Shown piece by piece: positions 52,948 through 62,201 of a stretch of DNA of 64,000 nucleotides. Position numbers and translations under genes: made by a program. The notes beneath the pieces are model-generated. The model did not search any database. It was not told the origin of the DNA and worked only from the letters and a program-made list of their open reading frames with translations. Source of the stretch: Thiodiazotropha sp040506775 (lineage in GTDB: Bacteria > Pseudomonadota > Gammaproteobacteria > Chromatiales > Chromatiaceae); assembly GCA_040506775.1 (NCBI GenBank), contig JBEVWC010000002.1, forward strand, positions 682,001 to 746,000, written 5' to 3'. Position 1 is the first letter of the stretch, and the number at the start of each line of letters is the position of its first letter.

Positions 52948-55722
52948 TCAGGAACCGAGAGTTTCCAACAGTTGTTTGGCTTCCTGCTGTTGGTCGTCCG
53001 TACCCTCACCCATGACCTCTTCAAGGATGCTCTTGGCACCTTCGTTGTCACCCATGTCGATGTAGGCACGGGCCAGATCCAGCTTGGTGGTGATCTCATC
53101 GGTGGAGTCGAGGTCGAGATTCTCACTGTGACTCTGCAACAGACTGAGGTCATCCGCATCGGCGGTCTCATCGTTGTCCAGGTCAGTGGAGAGACTTTCC
53201 AGCTCTTTCTCGATACTTTCCAGATCCAGATTGTCCAGGGTCTCGGAATCCTCGAACTCAATCGCGTCTTCCACGCCGCTCTGGGCGCTGTCCATGGCGT
53301 CTTCGATTTCTGACAGATCGAACGGCAGCGGTTCCTCTTCAGGCTGAGATGTCTGTGCGCTGGACGCGGGGACGGAATCCATATCCAGGTCACTCAGATC
53401 GATGTCCAGCGCATCGGAATCATCGCTGACCTGAGTCTCGTCCACACCTTCCATCTTGTTGAGGAATTCGGAATCCAGGGTCAGGTCTGTTTCAAGATTC
53501 TCCGAGTCCATGGCGTCCAGATTATCCAACTCGCTGAGATCCATGGAATCGAAATCAGCCTCGAAGTCGTCAGGTTCTTCCACAGGAGCCTCTGACACTG
53601 GGGCGGGAGCAGGTGCCGGTGTCTGGGTGATGTCCGGTACATCCAGGTCAAGACCCAGGTCTGCGATCTCATCCAGACCTTCGGCTGCCGCCATGCCTGC
53701 GGCGCCCGCGAACAGAGCGTGGGAAGGTTTCAGCTCCTTGCCCATTGCGGCAATCTTGGACCAGGCATCCGGATTCCGGTCTTCCAGACCTGCGTCCGCC
53801 ACCTCTTGGGCCAGATCGGCAAAGGCATCAGGTTTCTTTGCGGAATAGTAAATCTCGAGCAGCTTCTGCTTCAGTTCAACCCGATCGGGGAACTTCTCGA
53901 TGGCCTGTTTGATCAGCTCCTCAGCCTGCTGGTAACGGCCGTAAGCGATGTACACATCCGCTTCGGACAGAGGATCAACCTCACCGGTTTCGTCCTGCAG
54001 GGCGTCAATGTCGCTGGGTGAGAAGTCACTCATGAATGAGGTCTCATCCGTGGGCGAGGTCAGCGAGCTGTTGTCATCCGAGCCACGGGAGACGATGTCA
54101 CTGTCCGGAGAGACCAGGATGCTTTCAGCGAATTCCGCTTCCGCCTCTTTGCGACGGCGCATGATCATGGTCAGCAAGCCGATCAGCACAACGGCGACGC
54201 CGCCGACGATCGCCACCAGGGTGGAGTTCTCTTTCAGACTGTCGAAATAGCCCACTTTCTTGACCGGAGCCTGGGCAATCGGCGGTGTCTCAACCTTCGG
54301 TGGCTGCACCGGCGGTGGTTCCACGGCGGGCGGAGGTTCGACCGCCGGAGGCTCGGCGGCTTCAACCGGCGGCTGAGCTTCAGCGACGGTCGGTGCGGGT
54401 TCAGCCGCTTCAGGCGCTGTTTCTGCGGGCTGGGTTTCAGCCATTTCCGTCTCTGTCGGAGCCGGCTCTACAGCCGCTTCGGTATCACCTGGTGCCGGTT
54501 CAGTCGTTTCCGTCACGCTCACCGCGACTTCTTCGCTGACGGGCGCCTCAACAGCGGGAGCCTGAACCTCGGGCTCGGCCGGTTGCTGCATCTCGTCCAT
54601 CTTTTCCGCTGCCACGGATTGTGCAGCCTGAACCTCGGCGAGCTGATCATTCTTCAGGGTCAGCAGCCGTTGAATGTCCTGGATCTGCTTTTCGAGTTCC
54701 TGAACCCGGGTGCGCAGAGCGTCATTCTCCTGCAGCGCCCCTTCATTGGACTCACGCACCAGCATGATTTCATCCTGCAGACGCTGGAGTTCCTGGGAAT
54801 CCGAGGCGACACCCTCACGTGTGGCCTGCTCACCGCTATCAGGCTTGGGGGATACCAGCTTGAGTCGGTCCTGGGGGGTTTGCGCGGCGGCCTGCTTTGA
54901 CGGTTTGGATTCGGCTGCAGGAGCCGCTGCCACGGTAGTTCCCGCGCGCCAGGCACGGGTCTGAGCAAGGAATTCCTCGCGGGCTTCACGCTTGGAACGG
55001 GAAGTCACATCGGCCTCTTCCGGAAGACGAAGCACCGAGCCGACTTTGAGGTTGTTCACATTGTCATTGATGAACGCAGAGGGATTGTAGTCCTGAAGCG
55101 CCATCATGACCTGTTCGATGGATTCACCGCCTTGCTGCATCTGCTTGGCGATGGACCAGAGATTGTCATTGGGTTGTACCGGTCCGTATTCCCGATCACC
55201 GGCGGCACCGGCCGCCATCACCGGAGAGGCTTCACGTGCAGGTGCTGTGCGCCGCGCGGGCATCACCCGGGATGTGGGTTCCCGGCTGACCGTGGGTGTG
55301 GAGACCGCTGCAGGCTTGCGTTGCAGGGTCACCGGCGGATCGAGCAACACTGTGAATTCCCGTACCAACCGGCCTTTGGGCCAGTTGACCTCGACCAGGA
55401 AATTCAGGAAGGGTTCGCGAATCGGGTCCTTGCTGGAGATGGTGATAACCGGTTTACCCGCCGCCGTCATCTGGGTGGAGAAGTTCAATCCCGTGAGGTG
55501 GAATGGCCGCTGCATCCCCGCCTTTTCGAAAGCCTCCTGGGAAGCCAGTGAAACACGGACATCCTGCAGTTCCTCGCGGGTGACTGAAAGCAGATCGATA
55601 TCGGCCTTGAAGGTCTGGTTAAGTGCCGATTGAGGGTGGATTTCACCGAGTCCGAGAGCGAGAGCGCCCATGGGTGAGAGGGCTGTTGCAACAGCCACTG
55701 CCAGAGACAGCTTACGAATCAT
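52948..55722 (-). CDS. fimV: FimV/HubP-like polar organising protein
   Basis: 924 residues. Signal peptide 1-22, a conserved FimV N-terminal domain (about 23-130, GLGEIHPQSALNQTF), a LysM peptidoglycan-binding module (about 178-235, with YGPVQPNDNLWSIAKQM), a coiled coil (about 310-375), a long Pro/Glu/Ala-rich linker (about 385-490), one membrane helix (about 503-521) and an acidic cytoplasmic part with TPR-like repeats ending in the FimV C-terminal domain (about 875-924, LDLARAYIDMGDNEGAKSIL). FimV/HubP organise type IV pili, chemoreceptors and chromosome origins at the cell pole. Placed between asd and truA as in Pseudomonas. An 18-bp palindrome sits in its leader. Confidence 0.93.
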   Translation of the reverse strand: MIRKLSLAVAVATALSPMGALALGLGEIHPQSALNQTFKADIDLLSVTREELQDVRVSLASQEAFEKAGMQRPFHLTGLNFSTQMTAAGKPVITISSKDPIREPFLNFLVEVNWPKGRLVREFTVLLDPPVTLQRKPAAVSTPTVSREPTSRVMPARRTAPAREASPVMAAGAAGDREYGPVQPNDNLWSIAKQMQQGGESIEQVMMALQDYNPSAFINDNVNNLKVGSVLRLPEEADVTSRSKREAREEFLAQTRAWRAGTTVAAAPAAESKPSKQAAAQTPQDRLKLVSPKPDSGEQATREGVASDSQELQRLQDEIMLVRESNEGALQENDALRTRVQELEKQIQDIQRLLTLKNDQLAEVQAAQSVAAEKMDEMQQPAEPEVQAPAVEAPVSEEVAVSVTETTEPAPGDTEAAVEPAPTETEMAETQPAETAPEAAEPAPTVAEAQPPVEAAEPPAVEPPPAVEPPPVQPPKVETPPIAQAPVKKVGYFDSLKENSTLVAIVGGVAVVLIGLLTMIMRRRKEAEAEFAESILVSPDSDIVSRGSDDNSSLTSPTDETSFMSDFSPSDIDALQDETGEVDPLSEADVYIAYGRYQQAEELIKQAIEKFPDRVELKQKLLEIYYSAKKPDAFADLAQEVADAGLEDRNPDAWSKIAAMGKELKPSHALFAGAAGMAAAEGLDEIADLGLDLDVPDITQTPAPAPAPVSEAPVEEPDDFEADFDSMDLSELDNLDAMDSENLETDLTLDSEFLNKMEGVDETQVSDDSDALDIDLSDLDMDSVPASSAQTSQPEEEPLPFDLSEIEDAMDSAQSGVEDAIEFEDSETLDNLDLESIEKELESLSTDLDNDETADADDLSLLQSHSENLDLDSTDEITTKLDLARAYIDMGDNEGAKSILEEVMGEGTDDQQQEAKQLLETLGS

Positions 55723-56061
55723 GCTTCACTCCTTGCCAGAAAACAGTACCCACCTGCCAAGACCGGTCTTGGCGAGGTCGGTTTAGAGGCCAGCCGGACA
55801 GCCCCGATTGGTTTGAGAATAAACTTAACAATTGATCGCTAACTATAGCTGATGAATGATCTTTTTACCAAAAGTTAGTGGACCATCACATCAATTATTA
55901 CACACCTGTTCAGGTTCTCGACCAGAACATTAAAAAGTGAGAAACCGATCGAATTTCAATTACTGACAAACATGTGGTTCCCTGAGTAGCAGCTCCTGTC
56001 GAAATTGCTCCCGGTGGATCCCCCATTATCCCAGTTGCCGGCTCGCCCTGCGTGGTTGAAA
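55723..56061. other. Spacer between asd and fimV
   Basis: 339 bases, with no credible gene. It holds the fimV leader with an 18-bp perfect palindrome (55756-55773) and an AT-rich stretch (about 55815-55960) that is the likely fimV promoter region. No clear asd terminator is seen. Confidence 0.6.
55756..55773. promoter_or_regulatory. 18-bp perfect palindrome in the fimV leader
   Basis: GCCAAGACC followed directly by its complement GGTCTTGGC. It begins 34 bases upstream of the fimV start codon on the minus strand, so it could be a dimeric repressor site or a leader hairpin near the ribosome binding site. Confidence 0.55.
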
Positions 56062-57177
56062 TCAACCTTCCAAAAGGATTCTCAGCATCCGTCGCAAGGG
56101 CTCTGCAGCCCCCCATAACAACTGGTCGCCTACAGTAAAGGCGTTGAGATACTCGCCGCCCAGATTCATCTTACGCAAACGCCCGACCGGAACCGTCAAT
56201 CCCCCCGTGACCCGAGCCGGGCTCAATTCCCGTACCGTCGTCTCACGATCATTGGGAATCACCTTGACCCAGTCGTTGGCGCTCGCCAGTATCGATTCAA
56301 CCTCGTCTATCGGCACATCCTTACGTAACTTTATGGTTAATGCCTGACTGTGGCAGCGCATTGCTCCGATTCGCACGCAGGTACCATCGATGGGCACGGG
56401 ATTGTCGCTGCGGCCGAGGATCTTGTTGGTCTCGACAAATCCCTTCCACTCCTCCTTGCTCTGACCGTTCTCCAGGGGCACATCGATCCACGGAATCAGG
56501 CTGCCCGCCAGTGCCGCACCAAACTGCTGGGTCGGAAAGGCCTCATCACGCATGGTCTCGGCCACCTTGCGATCGATATCCAGGATGGCCGAGGCGGGAT
56601 CCGCGAGTTCGTCACGAACCGCCTGTTCCAGGGCGCCCATCTGGCTGATCAGCTCACGCATGTTGCGGGCACCGGCGCCGGAAGCGGCCTGGTAAGTCAT
56701 GGAGGTGGCCCACTCCACCAGGTCCCGGGTAAACAGACCGCCCAGTGCCATCAGCATCAGACTGACCGTGCAATTCCCGCCAATAAAGTCCCGCTTACCC
56801 TCCGAGATGCCTTGACGGATGACCGAATCGTTGACCGGGTCAAGCACGATTATGGCGTGATCCTTCATGCGCAACGCGGAGGCCGCGTCGATCCAGTAGC
56901 CTTTCCAACCCGAGGCGCGCAGGGGTTCAAAGACCTGCTTGGTGTAATCGCCGCCCTGACAGGTCACGATGACATCCATCGCTTTCAGGGCCTCGATGTC
57001 GGTGGCGTCCTTCAAAGCAGGAATCGGCTTGCCGATGTCGGGACCGGCCTGTCCGACCTGGGATGTGGTGAAGAACACCGGTTCTTCGATGTGATCGAAG
57101 TCCCCTTCATCCATCATTCGTCCCATCAGCACGGAACCGACCATTCCGCGCCAACCCACAAATCCGACTCGTTTCAT
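56062..57177 (-). CDS. asd: Aspartate-semialdehyde dehydrogenase
   Basis: 371 residues, the gammaproteobacterial (enteric-like) type. It makes aspartate semialdehyde for lysine, methionine, threonine and diaminopimelate. The nucleotide motif is VGFVGWRGMVGS (4-15), the catalytic Cys is C136 in GGNCTVSLML, and the RIGAMRCHSQALTIKL region carries the catalytic His. It follows leuB, separated by a repeat element. Confidence 0.97.
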   Translation of the reverse strand: MKRVGFVGWRGMVGSVLMGRMMDEGDFDHIEEPVFFTTSQVGQAGPDIGKPIPALKDATDIEALKAMDVIVTCQGGDYTKQVFEPLRASGWKGYWIDAASALRMKDHAIIVLDPVNDSVIRQGISEGKRDFIGGNCTVSLMLMALGGLFTRDLVEWATSMTYQAASGAGARNMRELISQMGALEQAVRDELADPASAILDIDRKVAETMRDEAFPTQQFGAALAGSLIPWIDVPLENGQSKEEWKGFVETNKILGRSDNPVPIDGTCVRIGAMRCHSQALTIKLRKDVPIDEVESILASANDWVKVIPNDRETTVRELSPARVTGGLTVPVGRLRKMNLGGEYLNAFTVGDQLLWGAAEPLRRMLRILLEG

Positions 57178-57195
57178 TCTCTAACCCTTTACGTT

Positions 57196-57325
57196 AATTA
57201 TGAATTTTGAATGTTGAATTTTGAATTTAGGTGCTTGCTTCGCAAGCGCCCCATTTGTAAATCGGCCGCTCGCAAAGCGAGCCTCATCAATTCAAAATTC
57301 AAAATTAAGCATTCAAAATTAAGCT
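57196..57325. repeat. AT-rich mirror repeat element at the leuB 3' end
   Basis: The left arm has TGAATTTTGAATGTTGAATT and more of the same; the right arm has its inverted counterparts, with ATTCAAAATTAAGC occurring in near-tandem. Between them are two short hairpins, GCTTGC-TTC-GCAAGC and GCTCGC-AAA-GCGAGC. The right end overlaps the TAA stop of leuB (57319-57321), so the element ends within the gene's last codons. Confidence 0.8.
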
Positions 57326-58401
57326 AACCCCAGCGCTGCAACCACCGCATCACCCATCGCCTCGCAGGTAACCTCGGTCATCCCCTCGGAGAGAATGTCC
57401 GGTGTACGCAGTCCATCGTTCAGTACCTGCTCGACCGCTTTCTCGATGCGGCTCGCCATCTCCGGCTCATCCAGGCTGTAGCGCAGCATCATCGCCACGG
57501 ACAGGATCGTCGCCAGCGGATTGGCGATGCCCTTGCCCGCGATGTCCGGTGCGGAGCCGTGGATCGGCTCGTACATACCCTTGCCCTGCTCGTCCAGGGA
57601 GGCGGATGGAAGCATGCCGATGGATCCGGTCAGCATCGCGGCGCAATCAGACAGGATATCCCCAAACATATTGGTCGTCACTATCACGTCGAACTGCTTC
57701 GGCCACTTCACCAGCTGCATCGCGGCGTTATCCACATACATGTGACTCAGTTCAACTTCCGGGTGCGCCTGGCCGACCCGGGACACCACCTCACGCCACA
57801 GCTCTGTGCACTCCAGGACATTGGCCTTGTCCACGGAACAGACCCGGCTTCCACGTTTCCTGGCGATATCGAAGGCCACCCGGGCAATCCGGTCGATCTC
57901 CGATTCGGCATAGACCAGGGTGTTGAAGCCCTGGCGTTCCCCGTTGTCCAGGGTGCGGATACCCCGGGGTTGCCCGAAGTAGATACCCCCGGTCAGTTCC
58001 CGCACGATCATGATGTCCAGTCCGGATACGATCTCCGGTCTCAGGCTGGAGGCCTGGGCGAGTTGCGGATAGAGCAGCGCGGGACGCAGGTTGGCGAACA
58101 GATTCAACTCGGAACGCAGACCCAGCAGGCCCTTTTCCGGGCGGATCGAGATATCCAGGGACTCCCATTTGGGTCCGCCCACGGCACCGAGAAGTACGGC
58201 ATCCGCCTCTTTGGCCAGATCCAGGGTCGCGTCCGGCAGGGGACCACCGGTGGCGTCGATGGCGGCGCCGCCCACCAGGGCCTCGTCCATATCCACGTCC
58301 AGACCAAAGTCGTCACGCAGGGTCGCCAGCACCTTGACCGCCTCGGTCACGATCTCCGGGCCGATGCCGTCACCAGGCAGGATCAGAATTTGTTTACTCA
58401 T
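57319..58401 (-). CDS. leuB: 3-isopropylmalate dehydrogenase
   Basis: 360 residues. It oxidises and decarboxylates 3-isopropylmalate to 2-oxoisocaproate in leucine synthesis. Signatures: LPGDGIGPEIV at the start, the substrate-binding Arg residues in RPALLYPQL and TGGIYFG, and NMFGDILSDCAAMLTGSIGMLPSASL near 239-264 for metal and cofactor binding. It follows leuD by 11 bases. Confidence 0.97.
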   Translation of the reverse strand: MSKQILILPGDGIGPEIVTEAVKVLATLRDDFGLDVDMDEALVGGAAIDATGGPLPDATLDLAKEADAVLLGAVGGPKWESLDISIRPEKGLLGLRSELNLFANLRPALLYPQLAQASSLRPEIVSGLDIMIVRELTGGIYFGQPRGIRTLDNGERQGFNTLVYAESEIDRIARVAFDIARKRGSRVCSVDKANVLECTELWREVVSRVGQAHPEVELSHMYVDNAAMQLVKWPKQFDVIVTTNMFGDILSDCAAMLTGSIGMLPSASLDEQGKGMYEPIHGSAPDIAGKGIANPLATILSVAMMLRYSLDEPEMASRIEKAVEQVLNDGLRTPDILSEGMTEVTCEAMGDAVVAALGLA

Positions 58402-58412
58402 GGTTTCACTCC

Positions 58413-59051
58413 TCAGGAAAACAGCCAGGGCGCCTGTTCACGACGCCGTGCTTCATAGGCCTTGATTTCGTCCACATGCTGGAGGGTCAGGCCGATATCA
58501 TCCAATCCGTTGATCAGACAGTGTTTACGAAACGGGTCGACCTCGAAGTTCCAGGTTTGCCCAGCGGGAACGGAGAGACTCTGCGCCTGCAGATCAACCG
58601 TCAGGGCCAGGGCTTCCTCACCCCCCGAGAGATGAAACAACTCATCGACTATTTTTTCTTCTAATACAATAGGTAAAAGTCCATTTTTAAAGCTATTATT
58701 AAAGAATATATCCGCATAGCTCGGGGCAATGATGACCCGGAAACCGTAATCCTCCAGGGCCCAGGGCGCATGTTCACGGGAGGAACCGCAGCCGAAGTTT
58801 TCCCGGGCCAGCAGGATGCTCGCACCGGCGTAGCGGGGATCGTTGAGCACGAAATCCGGATTCAGCGGCCGCTGGCTGTTGTCCATGCCCGGTTCGCCGT
58901 GGTCCAGATAGCGCCATTCATCGAACAGGTTGGGCCCAAAGCCGGAGCGCTTGATCGATTTCAAGAACTGTTTGGGGATGATGGCATCGGTGTCCACATT
59001 GGAGCGATCCAGGGGACAGACCTTGCCGGTAAAGGTTTCGAATTTATCCAT
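58413..59051 (-). CDS. leuD: 3-isopropylmalate dehydratase small subunit
   Basis: 212 residues. The swivelling domain of isopropylmalate isomerase, working with LeuC. Starts with the family pattern GKVCPLDRSNVDTDAIIPKQ; the GCGSSREHAPWAL motif near 77-89 recognises the substrate. It lies 61 bases after leuC. Codons near 58640-58710 are unusually AT-rich for this window, but the protein sequence there (NNSFKNGLLPIVLEEK) is normal for LeuD. Confidence 0.97.
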   Translation of the reverse strand: MDKFETFTGKVCPLDRSNVDTDAIIPKQFLKSIKRSGFGPNLFDEWRYLDHGEPGMDNSQRPLNPDFVLNDPRYAGASILLARENFGCGSSREHAPWALEDYGFRVIIAPSYADIFFNNSFKNGLLPIVLEEKIVDELFHLSGGEEALALTVDLQAQSLSVPAGQTWNFEVDPFRKHCLINGLDDIGLTLQHVDEIKAYEARRREQAPWLFS

Positions 59052-59112
59052 GAGGCTTTCCTTTGTTTAGGTTTTAGCCGATATATCTGTATGTTACAGA
59101 CACTTTGAAAAG

Positions 59113-60528
59113 TTAGTCTGACGATCCGAGATCCACGAAATGACCATGAATCGCAGCCGCGGCCGCCATCGCCGGACTTACCAGATGGGTGCGTCCCCCC
59201 TGCCCCTGGCGTCCCTCGAAATTCCGGTTGGAAGTCGAGGCGCAACGTTCACCCGGTTCCAGGCGATCCGCGTTCATCGCCAGACACATGGAGCAACCGG
59301 GTTCCCGCCACTCAAACCCCGCATCAGTGAAGATACGATCCAGTCCTTCCTGTTCCGCCTGGGCCTTGACCAGACCCGACCCCGGCACCACCAGGGCCTG
59401 CCTGACCCCGTCTGCCACCTTGTGACCCTTGACCACCTCAGCAGCAGCGCGAAGATCCTCGATGCGTGAATTGGTGCAGGAGCCAATGAAGACTTTGTCG
59501 AGACGGATCTCCCGGATCGGGGTGCCCGCCTCGAGGCCCATGTAATCCAGGGCCCGGCGCATGCCTTCGGCCTTCACCTTGTCCGCCTCGCGCTCCGGAT
59601 CGGGTACCGTCTGATCCACCGCCACCACCATCTCCGGTGAGGTGCCCCAGGTGACCTGAGGCTTGATCTCCGCCCCCTGAAGGGTCACCACCCGGTCGAA
59701 ACGGGCGTCCGGGTCGCTGTGCAGGGTGCGCCAATAGGCCTCCGCCTTCTCCAGGTTCTCGCCCTTGGGGGCGAACGGCCGTCCCTTGACGTAATCGATG
59801 GTCTTCTGGTCGACGGCGACGAAGCCGGCCCGGGCACCGGCTTCGATCGCCATGTTGCACAGGGTCAGACGACCTTCTATCGAGAGATCCTCGATCGCCT
59901 GCCCCGCAAACTCCACCGCATAACCGGTGCCGCCGGCAGTGCCGATTTCGCCGATGATCGCCAGGACGATGTCCTTGGCGGTGACACCGGGTCCAACGGG
60001 TCCCTCGACCCGGATCTGCATCGCCTTGGATTTCTTCTGGATCAGGCATTGGGTGGCGAGCACATGCTCCACCTCGGAGGTGCCGATACCAAACGCAAGC
60101 GCACCCATTGCTCCGTGAGTGGAGGTGTGGGAGTCGCCGCACACCACGGTCATTCCCGGCAGGGTTGCACCCTGCTCCGGTCCCACCACATGCACGATGC
60201 CCTGACGGGGGTCGAGCATGTGGAATTCGGTGATGCCGAAATCCTGGCAGTTCCGGTCCAGGGTCTCCACCTGGATCCGGGAAACCGGATCGCTGATGGT
60301 GGACACACCGCCAGAGCGCTCCGTGGTGGGCACATTGTGGTCCGGGGTCGCCAGGTTGGCTTCCTGCCGCCAGGGGGTGCGACCCGCGAGGCGCAGACCT
60401 TCGAAGGCCTGGGGTGAAGTGACTTCATGCACCAGGTGGCGATCGATGTAGATCAGCGCGGTACCGTCTTCATCGGTGCGCACCACATGGGACTCCCAGA
60501 GTTTGTCATATAAGGTTCTGGCACTCAT
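59113..60528 (-). CDS. leuC: 3-isopropylmalate dehydratase large subunit
   Basis: 471 residues. An aconitase-family enzyme with a [4Fe-4S] cluster: the ligands are the Cys in IGSCTNSRIEDL and the pair in PGCSMCLAM. VCGDSHTSTHGAMGALAFG near 130 is also typical. First gene of leuCDB. The promoter should lie in the spacer shared with the divergent LysR gene; no leucine leader peptide was found. Confidence 0.97.
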   Translation of the reverse strand: MSARTLYDKLWESHVVRTDEDGTALIYIDRHLVHEVTSPQAFEGLRLAGRTPWRQEANLATPDHNVPTTERSGGVSTISDPVSRIQVETLDRNCQDFGITEFHMLDPRQGIVHVVGPEQGATLPGMTVVCGDSHTSTHGAMGALAFGIGTSEVEHVLATQCLIQKKSKAMQIRVEGPVGPGVTAKDIVLAIIGEIGTAGGTGYAVEFAGQAIEDLSIEGRLTLCNMAIEAGARAGFVAVDQKTIDYVKGRPFAPKGENLEKAEAYWRTLHSDPDARFDRVVTLQGAEIKPQVTWGTSPEMVVAVDQTVPDPEREADKVKAEGMRRALDYMGLEAGTPIREIRLDKVFIGSCTNSRIEDLRAAAEVVKGHKVADGVRQALVVPGSGLVKAQAEQEGLDRIFTDAGFEWREPGCSMCLAMNADRLEPGERCASTSNRNFEGRQGQGGRTHLVSPAMAAAAAIHGHFVDLGSSD

Positions 60529-60657
60529 TTTTTGTCCTCTTCAGACATCGCGGCGATGCCTGTTAACGCGTGCTTGTGGGTAGTCAAACCTTAGGGGACT
60601 GTGCTACATAATACAAATTCATTATTTTCATTTTTTCGATTCTCAAAAGGAATAGAT

Positions 60658-61563
60658 ATGGAGCTTGCCGCACTCAAGGCCTTCATCGAGGTTGCCCGGG
60701 AAGGCTCTTTTTCCCTGGCCGCAGAGACGCTCTACCTGACTCAGCCCGCGGTGAGCAAACGCATCGCAGGACTGGAGCAGGAACTCGCAGTGCGGCTGTT
60801 CGACCGGGTCGGACGTCAAATCTTCCTCACGGAAGCCGGGCGGCACCTGTTGCCCCGGGCGGAGCAGATGCTGCAGGAGGAGGCGGATATCCGGCGCAGC
60901 CTGAGCAATCTCAGCGGAGAAGTGGGCGGCCGCCTGGCCATGGCCACCAGCCATCACATCGGCTTGCACCGACTGCCTCCGACTCTGCGCACCTATAGCG
61001 AGCGTTTTCCCGGGGTCGCACTGGATATTCAGTTCATGGAGTCGGAACGGGCCTGCCTCGCGGTGGCGCATGGGGAACTGGAACTGGCGGTGATCACCCT
61101 GCCCCTCGAATCTATCGAGAATCTGACTGCCCGGGAGATCTGGCACGATCCCCTGTGTGTCGCGGTGGGTCGGGATCATCCGCTGGCGAAGACCGGGCGC
61201 CTGTCCCTGGGGGAACTGGTGGCCTACCCGGCGGTGCTCCCGAGCCGGGGCACCTACACCCGAACACTTTTGGAGCAGGCGGTCTCAGCCCATCGGTTGC
61301 AGGTGAACTGCACCCTGGAGACCGGATATCTGGAGACCCTGAAAACAATGACCGGAATCGGCCTGGGTTGGGGACTGTTGCCGGAGATTCTTATGGATGA
61401 TCAGCTGACCCGGCTCGAGGTGCCTGAACTGGCATTGTCACGCTCACTCGGGATGGTGACCCATCACAAGCGCACCCTCTCCAACGCGGCCATCGCAATG
61501 ACACAACTTCTCACGACCGAAAGAAAAGGTGAGTTGATTACCCAGCATGATCGGCCATGCTGA
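60658..61563 (+). CDS. LysR family transcriptional regulator
   Basis: 301 residues from MELAALKAFIE; AAAAGGAATAGAT precedes this ATG. The N-terminal winged helix-turn-helix (about 1-62, SLAAETLYLTQPAVSKRIAGL) and the periplasmic-binding-like effector domain (about 90-290) are typical. It is divergent from leuC across 129 bases, the usual arrangement for a regulator controlling its neighbour, so it may respond to a leucine-pathway intermediate. The spacer is AT-rich near the LysR start. The effector is not evident. Confidence 0.9.
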   Translation: MELAALKAFIEVAREGSFSLAAETLYLTQPAVSKRIAGLEQELAVRLFDRVGRQIFLTEAGRHLLPRAEQMLQEEADIRRSLSNLSGEVGGRLAMATSHHIGLHRLPPTLRTYSERFPGVALDIQFMESERACLAVAHGELELAVITLPLESIENLTAREIWHDPLCVAVGRDHPLAKTGRLSLGELVAYPAVLPSRGTYTRTLLEQAVSAHRLQVNCTLETGYLETLKTMTGIGLGWGLLPEILMDDQLTRLEVPELALSRSLGMVTHHKRTLSNAAIAMTQLLTTERKGELITQHDRPC

Positions 61564-61598
61564 GACTCGATCTCCAGAGGGCTCGCGGCCACGCTGCG

Positions 61599-61807
61599 CC
61601 GGATCCCGGGTTCCACTGCGTTTCACCCAGGCTACGGGGGTGATGCTCGCTCCTCTTGAGGTTCCCGTCTGTCCCGATCCGTAGCCCGGGTGCAGCGAAG
61701 CGGAACCCGGGAACACGCCTCCGGAATTACGGGGCGGGCTGTTTGAACGTCGCGAGTTCCAGCCCCGCCGGTTTTTGCGAACATCGCAGCGGACCCCGCA
61801 GGGGCGA
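61599..61807. repeat. Dispersed repeat, copy B (long form with inverted arm)
   Basis: Block 1 (61599-61640) and block 2 (61752-61807) match copy A at 40021-40129. Between them is an insert holding a near-complementary copy of block 1: GTAGCCCGGGTGCAGCGAAG and its continuation, 61681-61712, pairs with 61604-61635. The element can fold into a long hairpin, like a non-autonomous palindromic element. Confidence 0.8.
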
Positions 61808-62065
61808 TACACAACACATGGATACACTGGATTCACCTGGGGGTTGTTGTTGAAGCCAGCTTGCTTATTTCCCCCCTCCCCGGCCCTACCGCAAAGGAAG
61901 AGGGGATGCACGGATCAAGACCGAATCGAACAGACCGTTCGATTCATCTCAGTGGGCGCTCTCGGCTATCCGTCCATAACCGCTTACCGCCGCCTGATCA
62001 CAAACAAAGCACACTCATGATCAATAGGTCCAGCTGAGCAGGGATTCTCGATGTGCTGAAATCTA

Positions 62066-62136
62066 CCACGAAGCGCACGAAGGATGGATTCAGCGGTCGG
62101 TTCATTGCACTTCGTGCACTTCGTGTCCTTCGTGGT
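62066..62136. repeat. CACGAAG-type inverted repeat
   Basis: ACCACGAAG at 62066 and CTTCGTGGT near 62128-62136 are terminal inverted repeats. Internal copies of ACGAAG or CTTCGT occur at 7-9-base spacing on both sides. The pattern resembles a common short intergenic repeat of bacteria. Confidence 0.7.
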
Positions 62137-62153
62137 GTTATGGATCTACCTGA

Positions 62154-62201
62154 GACCCATGATTCTCGGCCATAGAATACGTTGGCTGAGAATCATGGGT
62201 C
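62154..62201. repeat. Long hairpin, 19-bp stem, 3' of ndk
   Basis: GACCCATGATTCTCGGCCA pairs with 62183-62201 with only one G-U wobble, across a 10-base loop. It lies 137 bases beyond the ndk stop on the minus strand and 590 bases beyond the LysR stop. No T-run follows on either strand, so it is more likely a palindromic repeat than a terminator. Confidence 0.75.

Noticed and set aside
58640..58710. AT-rich patch in leuD as a sign of a foreign insertion or frameshift
   Set aside because: The reading frame is unbroken and the encoded residues fit LeuD, so it is a local codon-use fluctuation.
61775..62020. Plus-strand 81-codon frame in the LysR-ndk spacer
   Set aside because: Its first part is repeat DNA and the rest has no recognisable protein features or ribosome binding site.
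62066..62136. CRISPR-like array of CACGAAG words
   Set aside because: The unit is only 7-9 bases, unevenly spaced and inverted about a centre; there are no spacers of constant length and no cas genes.
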